NCBI GenBank assembly: GCA_025057755.1
Contig: JANWVC010000003.1
Coordinates: forward strand, 372,001-436,000
Length of the DNA stretch: 64,000 bases
Direction: 5' to 3'
From: Limisphaera sp.
GTDB lineage: Bacteria; Verrucomicrobiota; Verrucomicrobiia; Limisphaerales; Limisphaeraceae
Each line of letters begins with the position of its first letter. Within the stretch, counting starts at the first letter, position 1. The position numbers and the translations under genes were made by a program. The notes under the pieces are model-generated. The model had not been told where the DNA came from. It worked only from the letters and a program-made list of their open reading frames with translations, and searched no databases. Positions 30,654-40,804 of this stretch are shown here, piece after piece.

Positions 30654-32183
30654 ATGAAGCGAAGTCGCGCGGGCATTGCTGGATGGCTGGTCGCGGCATG
30701 GATCGTTCAGGGGACCGCGGAAGGTCAAGGAACGGCTCCCATGCGCTACGAGCCTCGATGGGAGTCGCTGGATCGACGGCCGACGCCGACGTGGTTTCTG
30801 GACGCAAAATTCGGTATTTTTATCCATTGGGGCATCTATTCCGTCCCCGGCTGGGGTGTGAAGGGTCAATATGCCGAATGGTACTGGCATCGTATCGCCA
30901 AACGCGGGGACGACAACCCATGGTGGCAACATCATAAGCGCGTCTGGGGAGAAACATTTGACTATCCACAATTCGCCCCTTTGTTCCGTTGCGAGTATTT
31001 TGATCCGGACCAATGGGCCGATTTGTTTGCGCGTTCTGGGGCGCGTTATGTAGTGCCGACCGCAAAACATCATGACGGGTTTTGCCTCTGGCCCAGTGCG
31101 GAGGCCAGTCGTACCTGGGCACGGCCTTGGAACGCGGTTGAAACAGGACCTAAACGGGATCTCCTGGGCGCCCTCGCCGAGGCGGTCCGCAGTCGTGGAC
31201 TCAAGTTTGGGTTCTATTACTCTCTATACGAATGGTTCCATCCGCTATGGCGATCGGACCGTCCGCGGTATGTGCAAGAGCACATGATCCCCCAGTTCAA
31301 GGATGTTGTTCTCAGATACAATCCGTCCCTCATTTTCAGTGATGGAGAGTGGGAAATGACCTCGGCGGAATGGCGAACGGAAGAGCTCCTAGCATGGCTC
31401 TTCAATGAAGCACCCTGCCGGGACGACGTGGCCGTCAATGACCGATGGGGCAAGGAAACGCGGCACAAGCATGGAGGGTATTACACCACCGAATATGCTG
31501 CAGGCCTTCCTAGCGCCGATCATCCGTGGGAGGAAAACCGTGGCATGGCCTACTCTTACGGCTGGAATCGGATGGAGGCCGTGGATGACTATAAGTCGGC
31601 CCGGGAATTGATCCTATTGTTATGCGACACTGTCAGTCGCGGAGGCAATCTGCTCCTCAACGTAGGCCCCACGGGTGACGGCCGAATTCCGGTAATCATG
31701 CAACAACGGTTGGTCGAAATTGGCCAATGGCTACGTGTGAATGGCGAGGCCATTTACGGCACTCGTTACGCTGGACGTGCAGCCCAATGGACTGAAGGCC
31801 GTATTCCTGAGCAAAGGTACGGTGATTACAATATCGAATACAAGCTGTTGGAGCAAGTTGGTCAACGGCCCCGCCCCGATGGTCAGGCTGTTAAGCAGGT
31901 CTTCTTCACCCGCAAAGGCGATGTTTTGTATGCCATCACCGCCGGCTGGCCCGGACGCCAACTAGTCCTGCGAGATATTGAGGCCCCCCGCAACGTGCAG
32001 GTAACTCTTTTAGGGCTTCCCGTAACGCTCCCATGTAAGCGTCAGGGTCGGAATCTGTTGATCGAAATGCCGACATTGGACCCAGAGGCGACTCCTTGCC
32101 GCTATGCGTATGTGATCCGCATTCCGGGAGCGCGCTTGTTGCCATCCGCTGAGACGCGTTCATCCGGACCTTCTCACAAATGA
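30654..32183 (+). CDS. Alpha-L-fucosidase, glycoside hydrolase family 29
   Basis: Predicted length 509 aa. MKRSRAGIAGWLVAAWIVQGTAEGQG is a Sec signal, so the enzyme is periplasmic or secreted. The GH29 barrel shows WFLDAKFGIFIHWGIYSVP, ARYVVPTAKHHDGFCLWPS, LKFGFYYSLYEW, LIFSDGEWEM (its Asp is the expected retaining nucleophile), NDRWG, and RGGNLLLNVGPTGDG. A small C-terminal beta domain follows (VFFTRKGDVLYAITAGWPG). It removes terminal alpha-L-fucose from glycans such as fucosylated pectin, xyloglucan or fucoidan fragments. It is 220 bp upstream of the pectinesterase gene on the same strand. Confidence 0.94.
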   Translation: MKRSRAGIAGWLVAAWIVQGTAEGQGTAPMRYEPRWESLDRRPTPTWFLDAKFGIFIHWGIYSVPGWGVKGQYAEWYWHRIAKRGDDNPWWQHHKRVWGETFDYPQFAPLFRCEYFDPDQWADLFARSGARYVVPTAKHHDGFCLWPSAEASRTWARPWNAVETGPKRDLLGALAEAVRSRGLKFGFYYSLYEWFHPLWRSDRPRYVQEHMIPQFKDVVLRYNPSLIFSDGEWEMTSAEWRTEELLAWLFNEAPCRDDVAVNDRWGKETRHKHGGYYTTEYAAGLPSADHPWEENRGMAYSYGWNRMEAVDDYKSARELILLLCDTVSRGGNLLLNVGPTGDGRIPVIMQQRLVEIGQWLRVNGEAIYGTRYAGRAAQWTEGRIPEQRYGDYNIEYKLLEQVGQRPRPDGQAVKQVFFTRKGDVLYAITAGWPGRQLVLRDIEAPRNVQVTLLGLPVTLPCKRQGRNLLIEMPTLDPEATPCRYAYVIRIPGARLLPSAETRSSGPSHK

Positions 32184-32403
32184 TGGATTCTTATGGATTA
32201 TAAGGATGGTCAACAAGATTGGCTGCCTTTTCTATCATTTCAGTAAACCTGTGCTCGGATTTGGGTGCCCGGAGTCATGCGGATGGGGCAGGCATTATTT
32301 TCTACGCTGGGGTCGAGATGGAGCGATTCTTGCTCCGACTCGACCCTCCGAACGGAGAGAAGCTGTGCTTCATAGCGCCTTATAAAAGAATGTGGCTGAA
32401 ACA

Positions 32404-33417
32404 ATGAGGCGGGTTTTGCGGCGGAGCTATCTGATCATCGTGGGCCTCTGTTCCCTGCCCGGAGCGGGCCCCTTAGCTGTGCGGTCTCAGGAAATCCCTG
32501 CGCCTGCGCAGAGGTATCACGCCGTGGTTGCTTTGGATGGGACCGGCGATTTTCGGAGCCTGCAAGAAGCGATTTCCGCAGCACCCCACCGGTCTCCTGG
32601 CCAAGCTTGGGTAATTCGAGTGAAGCCGGGGGTCTACCAAGAACGGGTGTACATACAACGGGAACGAGGTTATATCCGACTTGTGGGAGATGATCCAGCC
32701 CTGACTGTTCTGACGCACCATCTCCATGCAAATATGACTGACGTAGACGGGCGACGCCTTGGCACGTTTCGGACCCCTACCCTGTATGTGGATGGGGACG
32801 GTTTCGAGATGGAAAATCTGACCGTAGCAAACGCGGCGGGGCCGGTGGGGCAGGCCCTGGCTTTGCGGGTAGATGGAGATCGCGTGCGTTTTCGTCGTTG
32901 CCGCTTCCTAGGTTGGCAGGACACGATCTTGGTCAATCGCGGGCGGCACTGGTTTGAGGATTGTTATATTGAGGGCCATGTGGACTTCATTTTTGGCGGG
33001 GCCATGGCGTGGTTTGAACGTTGTCAGATCCATTGCCTCCGGGATGGCTACATCACAGCAGCCTCCACACCGGCGGATCAACCCTACGGGCTAATCTTCC
33101 GAGGTTGCTGGATTACCGGCGAGCCAGGAGTTCGTACCTATTTAGGCCGGCCTTGGAGGCCGTATGCCATGACGGTTTTTCTGAACACGTTCATGGCGGA
33201 AGTGGTTCGTCCGGAGGGCTGGCACAACTGGAGCGACCCAGCGCGTGAGAAAACCGCGCGTTACGCCGAGTTTGGATGCTTCGGTCCCGGGGCCGTAGCA
33301 ACCAATCGTGTGCCTTGGGCACGCATTCTCAAGCCTCAAGAGGCAGCGAAACTGACGCCGAAACAGGTCCTGACGGGCCTGGATGGCTGGCATGCCGCCT
33401 TTTCGGAGGGGCTTTAA
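32404..33417 (+). CDS. Secreted pectinesterase, carbohydrate esterase family 8
   Basis: Predicted length 337 aa from ATG 32404; a GTG at 32392 would add four residues. MRRVLRRSYLIIVGLCSLPGAGPLAVRSQ is a signal peptide. The CE8 beta-helix active site is complete: Q150 in GQALALR, D173 in GWQDTILV, D194 in GHVDFIFGG and R249 in YLGRPW. The enzyme removes methyl esters from homogalacturonan, preparing it for pectate lyases such as the PL1 enzyme in this window. It ends with TAA and has no close downstream partner on the same strand. Confidence 0.94.
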   Translation: MRRVLRRSYLIIVGLCSLPGAGPLAVRSQEIPAPAQRYHAVVALDGTGDFRSLQEAISAAPHRSPGQAWVIRVKPGVYQERVYIQRERGYIRLVGDDPALTVLTHHLHANMTDVDGRRLGTFRTPTLYVDGDGFEMENLTVANAAGPVGQALALRVDGDRVRFRRCRFLGWQDTILVNRGRHWFEDCYIEGHVDFIFGGAMAWFERCQIHCLRDGYITAASTPADQPYGLIFRGCWITGEPGVRTYLGRPWRPYAMTVFLNTFMAEVVRPEGWHNWSDPAREKTARYAEFGCFGPGAVATNRVPWARILKPQEAAKLTPKQVLTGLDGWHAAFSEGL

Positions 33418-33631
33418 GAAGCTAGTCCCAGAATCGTAACGAAACTATCCCGCCGCTGACCCACAACCAATGGGTCTGGAAAATCGCTTGCAGGGCAATA
33501 CGAGGTGTTGCTGCTTCATCGATGCGGGTTGATCGTTGGGTGAGCCGTAGATCGGGTTTCATGCAGCCTTTAGGTGTTGAGTTGCGGTAGAGCCAAGTCA
33601 CAGGCCGTTGCGTTCGTCCAGGAAACGATTC

Positions 33632-33669
33632 AAAGAAAAAGGGCCGCCGCGAGACAATCCACGGCGGCC
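33632..33669 (-). terminator. Intrinsic terminator downstream of ppdK
   Basis: On the minus strand, GGCCGCCG and CGGCGGCC form an 8 bp GC-rich stem (plus-strand 33642-33649 and 33662-33669) with a 12 nt loop. TTTTTCTTT follows immediately (plus-strand 33632-33640). It lies 23 bp after the ppdK stop and is the clearest terminator in the window. Confidence 0.85.
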
Positions 33670-33691
33670 GTGCCTCGCAAGGGCCGTGCCC

Positions 33692-36451
33692 TTACTTCTT
33701 GCCGCGTTTTTCAGTTGCTGCTTTAGCTGCTTGAGCTTCCTCTTCAAGAGCCGCTTGCGCCGCTGCCAAACGCGCCACTGGCACGCGGAACGGCGAACAA
33801 CTAACGTAAGTCAGTCCTATACGATGACAGAACTTGACCGAGTCGGGATCGCCTCCATGTTCGCCGCAGATGCCTAATTTAATATCCGGTCTAGTCTTGC
33901 GCCCTTTTTCAACGGCGATCTGCATGAGCTGTCCCACGCCGTTTTGATCGATCGTGGCAAACGGATTCCGACGGACGATCTCCAATTCAGTGTAAGTGGG
34001 CAGGAACGAAGCAGAATCGTCCCGGCTCATGCCCAAGCAAGTCTGAGTAAGATCGTTAGTACCGAAGCTAAAGAATTGCGCCGTCTGAGCGATTTCGTCT
34101 GCTGTCAGCGCGCCGCGCGGCACTTCGATCATCGTTCCCACCAGGTACTGAATCTTGGTGCCCGTTTCTTTCATGACCTCTTGGGCGACGCGGTGCACGA
34201 CCTCGACCTGCAGGTCGAGTTCTTTCTTAAAGCCCACCAGCGGGATCATAATCTCGGGCCGCACTTTGATACCCTGCTTTTGGACCTCCGCCGCGGCCTC
34301 GAAGACAGCTCGGGCCTGCATCTCGGAAATCTCCGGATAAACAATTCCGAGGCGGCATCCACGGAAGCCCAGCATCGGATTGAACTCATGCAGTTCCCGC
34401 ACCCGTTGTCGAATCTTTTCCACGGGCACACCCATCTTCTTGGCCAAGTCTTCCTGGGCGGCCTCTTCATGAGGCAGGAACTCGTGCAGTGGCGGATCTA
34501 GGAACCGAATTGTGGCCGGATAACCACGCAAGGCTTTAAAGATGCCGATGAAGTCCTGCTTCTGGTACGGCAGGAGTTTTGCGAGGGCCTTTTTCCGGTC
34601 TTCTGTGTTGTCGGCCAAGATCATTTCCCGCATGGCATCGATGCGGTTGCCTTCAAAGAACATATGCTCGGTGCGGCACAATCCAATCCCGGTAGCTCCA
34701 AAGGCTAGAGCATTTTCCGTTTGCTCTGGAGTGTCCGCGTTGGTGCGAACCTCAAGGCGGGCAACTTTGCTGCACCAATCCATCAGGGTTTTAAACATTT
34801 GATACGTCTTGCTGACTTTGGGATCGAGGCTCTTATGGATGAGGACCTGAACGATCTCCGAGGGCGCTGTGGGAATTTGACCTGAGTACACGTTGCCCAC
34901 GGTACCGTTGATGGAAAGCCAGTCCCCTTCCTTGAACACCTTGCCGTTTACAGTCAACGTGCGAGCTTCATAATCGAGCTGGAGTGCGCTGGCTCCGCAA
35001 ACGCAGACTTTGCCCATTTGCCGCGCGACCAAGGCTGCATGGGAACTGACGCCGCCCTTTGCCGTCAGAATCCCTTCGGCAGCGATCATACCGCGGAGGT
35101 CCTCAGGCGTGGTCTCATTCCGCACAAGTAAAACCTTTTCACCTTTCTGCACGGCGGCCACGGCCCGTTCCCAACTCAGATAAATTTTGCCCGAGGCAGC
35201 ACCCGGACCGGCGGGCAGGCCGGTAGCAATGATTTCAGCCGCCTTTTCCGCTTTGGTATCGAAGATGGGAGCCAAGAGCTGATCCAACTGATCGGCCGGA
35301 TTCCTTCGGATAGCTGTTTTCCAGTCAATGAGTTTCTCTTTCACCATGTCGATCGAGAACTTCAAGGCGGCGAAGGCCGTGCGTTTACCGTTTCGAGTCT
35401 GCAACATGAAGACCTTGCCGTCCTGAATGGTGAACTCGAAGTCCTGCACGTCCTTGAAATGTTTCTCCAGGATATTTCGGATACGTTCAAGTTCCTTGTA
35501 AGCCTCGGGCAGGACTTTCCTGAGCTCGGCCACCGGCAACGGCGTGCGGATACCCGCCACGACATCCTCGCCCTGCGCGTTAATGAGAAACTCACCGTAG
35601 AACTCTTTTTCTCCATTCGCAGGGTTGCGGGTGAAAGCAACCCCCGAACCTGATCGTTCACCGGTGTTGCCATAAACCATGGCCTGAACATTCACGGCCG
35701 TGCCCCAATCATGCGGGATGTTATACTTACGACGATACACAATGGCCCGGTCGTTCATCCAAGAACCGAAGACTGCACCGATGGCACCCCAGAGTTGTTT
35801 CCACGGGTCTTGGGGAAACTCCTTGCCGCCTGTGCGCTCGCGAATGAGAGCCTTGAAGCGGCTGACCAGTTCCTTCAGATCCTCAACAGAGAGTTTGGTG
35901 TCTTCGATGTCGGCGCCGTAACGCTCCTGTTTGAGCTCGTGGATGACCTGTTCGAAGGGCTCATGGTCCTCGCCCGAGCGCTTTTGTACACCCATCACGA
36001 CGTCCCCGTACATTTGCACAAAACGCCGATAACAGTCCCAGGCAAATCGCTCATTCTGGGTGGCTCGGGCCAGAGCTCCGACCGTTTGATCGTTGAGTCC
36101 CAGGTTGAGAATGGTGTCCATCATGCCGGGCATGGAGTCTCGGGCCCCGGAACGCACGCTCACCAACAAAGGCAGCGCCTTCGTGTCGGCGAACTTGGTG
36201 CCCATGATTTTTTCAATATGAACCATGCCGGCACGGACTTGCGGCTCCAAATCCCTTGGATAGGTTTTTTTATGCGCGTAATAATAGGTGCAAACTTCCG
36301 TGGTAATGGTGAAGCCGGGAGGCACCGGTAGGCCAATGCGTGCCATTTCAGCGAGATTGGCGCCCTTACCGCCCAATAGGGCCTTCATGGAGCCGTCCCC
36401 GTCGGCCTTTCCGTTCCCAAAGAGGTACACGTATTTCGGTGCTTTGGCCAT
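33692..36451 (-). CDS. ppdK: Pyruvate, phosphate dikinase
   Basis: Predicted length 919 aa from ATG 36451, with AAGAGA upstream. It interconverts pyruvate, ATP and Pi with PEP, AMP and PPi. The three domains are in the usual order. The N-terminal nucleotide-binding domain begins [28 protein letters not shown]. The swivelling phosphohistidine domain has [21 protein letters not shown], the catalytic His being in SSHAA. The C-terminal TIM barrel has [47 protein letters not shown] and [12 protein letters not shown]. The length matches the family. A strong terminator follows. The C-terminal Ala/Lys-rich tail ([17 protein letters not shown]) is an extra feature. Confidence 0.96.
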   Translation of the reverse strand: MAKAPKYVYLFGNGKADGDGSMKALLGGKGANLAEMARIGLPVPPGFTITTEVCTYYYAHKKTYPRDLEPQVRAGMVHIEKIMGTKFADTKALPLLVSVRSGARDSMPGMMDTILNLGLNDQTVGALARATQNERFAWDCYRRFVQMYGDVVMGVQKRSGEDHEPFEQVIHELKQERYGADIEDTKLSVEDLKELVSRFKALIRERTGGKEFPQDPWKQLWGAIGAVFGSWMNDRAIVYRRKYNIPHDWGTAVNVQAMVYGNTGERSGSGVAFTRNPANGEKEFYGEFLINAQGEDVVAGIRTPLPVAELRKVLPEAYKELERIRNILEKHFKDVQDFEFTIQDGKVFMLQTRNGKRTAFAALKFSIDMVKEKLIDWKTAIRRNPADQLDQLLAPIFDTKAEKAAEIIATGLPAGPGAASGKIYLSWERAVAAVQKGEKVLLVRNETTPEDLRGMIAAEGILTAKGGVSSHAALVARQMGKVCVCGASALQLDYEARTLTVNGKVFKEGDWLSINGTVGNVYSGQIPTAPSEIVQVLIHKSLDPKVSKTYQMFKTLMDWCSKVARLEVRTNADTPEQTENALAFGATGIGLCRTEHMFFEGNRIDAMREMILADNTEDRKKALAKLLPYQKQDFIGIFKALRGYPATIRFLDPPLHEFLPHEEAAQEDLAKKMGVPVEKIRQRVRELHEFNPMLGFRGCRLGIVYPEISEMQARAVFEAAAEVQKQGIKVRPEIMIPLVGFKKELDLQVEVVHRVAQEVMKETGTKIQYLVGTMIEVPRGALTADEIAQTAQFFSFGTNDLTQTCLGMSRDDSASFLPTYTELEIVRRNPFATIDQNGVGQLMQIAVEKGRKTRPDIKLGICGEHGGDPDSVKFCHRIGLTYVSCSPFRVPVARLAAAQAALEEEAQAAKAATEKRGKK

Positions 36452-37517
36452 AAATCGATCTCTTGCTAGACGTTCGATGATCAAGTTTCGCTTGCGTCAA
36501 TAGACCTCCGCAAGAATTGAGGCGAACTCTACCAGACGCCGACTTGGTGTCAATGAATCAGTGGCGCTGGGTGCGGAGTTGTCCGCGTGGCAGGTCCCCT
36601 GGCCACAGACCCAGCGGGCCATGCTGTGCAGTCGTGCATCCATGGATCTTAACCCTTGTGGTCCAACCCTGTGGCTTCGCATGTCCAGCGCGGCCACTGG
36701 GATCAGCCCTCAGGCGATCAAAACCGGGCAAGGTGGCAATTCGTTGACGATGAGGGCGTTGCATTCAACCAAGGTGCCATGTGGGACGAGTCCGCTGCCG
36801 GATTGGTCCGATAACGGTCTCCGTTATCGAAGCCCCGCAATGAGCGAGGTTCAGTAAATGAATGGAGTTGCGTCCAGGTGATCAACGCGATGAATGAAGA
36901 GAAGACTTCAAACCGACGGATTCCTCCACATACCGGCGGTGAGGAGGTTGCTTCTGCTGCCTGCACGGTTCTGGCCTTCCCCAGCAGGCCTTGCCCAAGG
37001 ATGGGTAAGTCGTCTGAGCCCTTTGCAGGAAGTTCTGGGAAGCTGTGGTCCAAGCCGTCGATTTAGGGCGAACTTTTGCAGCAGCGATCGGTGTGCACTC
37101 CAGCCAATCGGACCGTGAGCCGTGTGCTTTACCCGGCTCGGAGCATCCTCCTCGAGCCTTTGCAGGCCTTCTGCAACTGGCTGTTCAGCGGCGCGGCTTC
37201 TAAGGTGTGGGCAGGGTTAGGAACCATGGACGCCGCACGCAGCATGTGTACAAACCTCATCTGTCATGTTCCCCCTGAACTATTTAGTGCCGCCTGGAGG
37301 AACTCCCTCCAGAATGGCGGAAGCGCCACTCTGCGGGACTCCAATACTTGTTTGATGTCGAACTTGCTGTGCTCTCAGAGTGGCTGATATCCATCCCCGC
37401 AAAAAGCAGCGACTTTTCCATCCAAAAGCGTACGTCAGACAGACAATCCATCGCCCTAAAGGTGGTCCAGTGAACCCGAGGGAGCGCACTTTGCGCCGGC
37501 GCTGTTGGGCGGCACCG
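36452..37517. other. 1.07 kb gap without recognised genes
   Basis: The gap separates ppdK from glgP, both on the minus strand. Short frames on each strand show no domain signal. It holds the ppdK promoter by position. No RNA or terminator was recognised. Confidence 0.5.
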
Positions 37518-39749
37518 TCAGTGCGCTGCAACATCGCGCGGCTCCTTATTGAAGGATGACCGATAGTATTGCTCGACATACTCTTTCACCATGCGGTCGG
37601 TGGTAAAGCGGGGCACCAGCGTGGCCATGGCGCGGCGGATCCGCTGGATCCATTGGCGCGGGATTCCCTGCGCATCGCGCTGATAGAAGAGTGGGATGAC
37701 CTCTTCGGACAGCACCCGATAGAGGTTCTCTGCATCGACGCGGTCTTGCTCTTCGACCGAGTCGGGGTGGGCGTCCGGACCGATGGCAAACCCATTGGTG
37801 CCGTCATAGGCTTCCCGCCACCAGCCGTCCATGATGCTCAGATTGAGACAGCCGTGGCAAAGCGCCTTCATGCCACTGGTACCACTGGCTTCCAGCGGTC
37901 GGCGGGGCGTGTTCAACCACACGTCGCATCCGGAAACCATCTGGCGCGCGACATGGATGTCGTAATTCTCGATGAAAACGAGGTGTCCCTTCAGCTCGCT
38001 ATACTTGCTGAGGTGGATGATGTGTTGGATGAAGCGCTTGCCTTCGTCATCGCGCGGGTGTGCTTTGCCGGCGAAGATGAACTGGACCGGTCGCACGCGG
38101 TCTTTGGCCAGCCGCACGATATCCTCGAAGCGCTGGAAGATCAATGGAGCGCGTTTATACGTGGCGAATCGGCGCGCAAAACCGATGGTTAACGCATCCG
38201 GATTCAGAAGATGATCGAATGTGATGAAATCACTTTGGGTCACGTGATGTTGTTGCAACAACAGTCGGCGCCGTGTGAACTCGATGAGCTCTCGGCGCAA
38301 CCTGTAGCGCAAGGCCCAAAGTTCTTCGTCCGAGATGAACGATGGATCCAGGAGCCGGCTCCAAAACTCGAGAGAGTTGATGTACGCTTCCCAATGGTGG
38401 TGGTGTTCCGAAAGCCTGCGTCGCCAATAACTTCGCAGGGTGCCCTTCATCCAACCCATTAAATGGATTCCGTTGGTAATGTGGCCGATGGGCACACGAT
38501 CCACAGAGCGGTCCGGATACAAGGCATGCCACATGTGACGACTGACCCGGCCGTGAAGCTCACTAACGGCGTTGGCAGCCCGAGACAATTTCAAGGCCAG
38601 AACGGTCATGCAAAATGGTTCATTGGGATCGGCGGGATTGACCCGGCCCAACGACATTAGGCGCTCTGCGTCCAGTCTGAGTTCATCCAAGAACAAGTGG
38701 CCTGCATAGCAGAGGAGTTCCTTGGAAAAGCGGTCATGACCCGCTGCTACGGGCGTGTGCGTGGTGAAGACACATTCTTGTCGGGTGGCTTCTAGAGCTT
38801 CTTCAAAGGATCGACCTGCCGCCAACTTTTCACGGACCAGTTCCAAGGTGAGAAAGGCCGAGTGGCCCTCATTCATATGGAATACAGAAGGCATGATGCC
38901 CAAGGCGCGGAGCATGCGCACGCCCCCCACGCCGAGTAAGATCTCCTGCATGATGCGCACCGTGCTGTCCCCACCGTAAACCCGGCGAGTCAGGTCTCGA
39001 ATAAAGGGTTCGTTTTCGGGCAGATCCGTGTCCAAGAGGTACAACCGGACTCGACCCACGTTGACTCGCCAAGCTCGCACTCGAGCAGGCGACATGGCGA
39101 TGCGGACGGTTACCACAATGGGCTCGCCTTTTGGGTCCACAACGGGCTCGATGGGCAGATGGCGTGGATTGAGCAAGGAATAGTACTCAATCTGCCAGTT
39201 ATTTGCATCGATGGCCTGTTGAAAGTAGCCCTCCCGATAGAACAGGCTGACGCCAACCAAGCCCAAACCGAGGTCACTGGCGGATTTAAGGTGATCTCCA
39301 GCCAAGATCCCTAAACCCCCTGCAGCAATGGGTAGGCACTCGTGGAGACCAAATTCGGCACAAAAATAGGCCACTGGCTGTTGAGCAAACTCCGGCGCAT
39401 GCTTGGCGGCCCAAGTATTGGAATGATTCATGTATGCGTGAAAATTTTGCAAAACCTGGCGCACCTGAGCGGCAAAATCCGGGTCTTGGAGTCGGACTCG
39501 AAGCTCGTAGTCCGACACCTCACGCAGCACAGCCACAGCGTTGTGAAAGAGATTTTGCCAGCCCCGTGGGGACAACTGGGCAAAGACATCCTGCGCGGCC
39601 TGGTCCCAGGTCCACCACAAGTTGTATGCCAATCGATTCAAACCTAGGGCCAATTCATTGACCGTTTCGGGAGATACAGCTCGATGTGTATCCATGCGCA
39701 GACAATAGGTTCTGACATTCTTAACCATGAAGCCTTTATCCGGCTTCAT
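37518..39749 (-). CDS. glgP: Alpha-glucan (glycogen/maltodextrin) phosphorylase, short GlgP type
   Basis: Predicted length 743 aa. The ATG at 39749 is preceded by CAGGACG, a fair Shine-Dalgarno. It releases glucose-1-phosphate from alpha-1,4-glucans using PLP. The family of shorter bacterial/archaeal phosphorylases is recognised by YNLWWTWDQAAQDVF, VAYFCAEFGLHECLPIAAGGLGILAGDHLKSA, VFHMNEGHSAF, CVFTTHTPVAAGHDRF, GFARRFATYKRA, FIFAGKAHP and EASGTSGMKALCHG, the last carrying the conserved catalytic and PLP region. Cytoplasmic. With PpdK next door on the same strand it suggests glycogen turnover feeding lower glycolysis. Confidence 0.94.
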   Translation of the reverse strand: MKPDKGFMVKNVRTYCLRMDTHRAVSPETVNELALGLNRLAYNLWWTWDQAAQDVFAQLSPRGWQNLFHNAVAVLREVSDYELRVRLQDPDFAAQVRQVLQNFHAYMNHSNTWAAKHAPEFAQQPVAYFCAEFGLHECLPIAAGGLGILAGDHLKSASDLGLGLVGVSLFYREGYFQQAIDANNWQIEYYSLLNPRHLPIEPVVDPKGEPIVVTVRIAMSPARVRAWRVNVGRVRLYLLDTDLPENEPFIRDLTRRVYGGDSTVRIMQEILLGVGGVRMLRALGIMPSVFHMNEGHSAFLTLELVREKLAAGRSFEEALEATRQECVFTTHTPVAAGHDRFSKELLCYAGHLFLDELRLDAERLMSLGRVNPADPNEPFCMTVLALKLSRAANAVSELHGRVSRHMWHALYPDRSVDRVPIGHITNGIHLMGWMKGTLRSYWRRRLSEHHHHWEAYINSLEFWSRLLDPSFISDEELWALRYRLRRELIEFTRRRLLLQQHHVTQSDFITFDHLLNPDALTIGFARRFATYKRAPLIFQRFEDIVRLAKDRVRPVQFIFAGKAHPRDDEGKRFIQHIIHLSKYSELKGHLVFIENYDIHVARQMVSGCDVWLNTPRRPLEASGTSGMKALCHGCLNLSIMDGWWREAYDGTNGFAIGPDAHPDSVEEQDRVDAENLYRVLSEEVIPLFYQRDAQGIPRQWIQRIRRAMATLVPRFTTDRMVKEYVEQYYRSSFNKEPRDVAAH

Positions 39750-40135
39750 CGTCCTGTCAGCCTAGGAAAGCGCGTGGCCTCGGAGCAATGGTAAAAACGA
39801 TCCGACGGAACTCCCCAACTTCGAAATTGTTTTATGCTGGCCAGTGACATGAAGGCTTCACGAGCAATCGAGATGAACCCCTAGCTTGGTTTGAACGTGG
39901 CTAGCATTTGAGTCCAATCCCAATTTGTGGGATGTGTATCCCTCGCGGCAGGATCCGGCAGTCAAGGGATGAAACTGCAGCCGCCCCATTGGGGGCCTTA
40001 CTAGTGCGGCTTGAGACTCAATGAACAACCGATGGGGTTTGACCACAAAAGCTAATAGAATCGTCCGGGAAGTGCCTTGTCCAATCGAAAGCTCACTATT
40101 AAAGTTGCGCGACTCGACATGGAAATGGCGTTTTC
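39750..40135. other. Divergent intergenic region, glgP/GST
   Basis: These 386 bp separate divergently transcribed genes and must carry both promoters. No clear -35/-10 pair or operator could be assigned. Confidence 0.5.
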
Positions 40136-40804
40136 ATGATGGAGTTGTTTCAAATTCCTTGGAGTCCTTTCTGTTTGGTGCAGCGTCGGATCCTGGAATT
40201 CTCCGGGCGCCCGTTCCGGCTTGTGAACGTTCCCAGCCATGACCGATCCCAGGTTTGGAAGTTGACCCGGAAACGGTACTATCAGGTTCCCGTGTTGCGT
40301 GATGGCCGCACCATTGTGTTTGAGGTAGCCGACGATTCGCAGGTGATCGCCAAATACCTGGACGTCAAACTCGGCCTTGATCTGTTTCCACCTCGCTGGG
40401 AAGGCCTGCAGGAGATCCTGTGGAAGTACATCGAAGACGCCGTGGAAGCCTGCACTTTCCGACTCAACGACATTCATTGGCGGGAGTTCGTGCCCGAGCC
40501 GGAACAGCTTGATTTTCTTCGGTTCAAAGAACGCCGCTTTGGCCGTGGATGCCTCGACCAGTGGGCCAAAGAACGAAAAGAGTGGCTCGGTCGTTTGGAG
40601 CAACGGTTGATGCCTTTTGAGCGGATGTTGGAAAGTCGCGAGTTCTTACTCGACGACCGTCCCCGTTTTGTAGATTTTGATTTATGGGGGATGCTGGCCA
40701 ATTACTTGTACGCAGGTCGCAACCCGTGGCCGGCTCGGTGCCGCCGGTTGCGGGACTGGTACCAACGCATGAAGGACGCCCGCTTGCAACAAGTTGAGCC
40801 GTGA
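40136..40804 (+). CDS. Glutathione S-transferase-like thioredoxin-fold protein
   Basis: Predicted length 222 aa (two tandem ATGs; the second gives 221). The N-terminal thioredoxin-like half has MELFQIPWSPFCLVQRRILEFSG, with a serine-containing SPFC at the catalytic loop, and YYQVPVLRDGRTIVFE with the cis-proline. The helical C-terminal half has RPRFVDFDLWGMLANYLYAG, typical of the GST_C domain. The substrate is unknown. It overlaps the PhoH gene by GTGA, so the two are translationally coupled. Confidence 0.82.
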   Translation: MMELFQIPWSPFCLVQRRILEFSGRPFRLVNVPSHDRSQVWKLTRKRYYQVPVLRDGRTIVFEVADDSQVIAKYLDVKLGLDLFPPRWEGLQEILWKYIEDAVEACTFRLNDIHWREFVPEPEQLDFLRFKERRFGRGCLDQWAKERKEWLGRLEQRLMPFERMLESREFLLDDRPRFVDFDLWGMLANYLYAGRNPWPARCRRLRDWYQRMKDARLQQVEP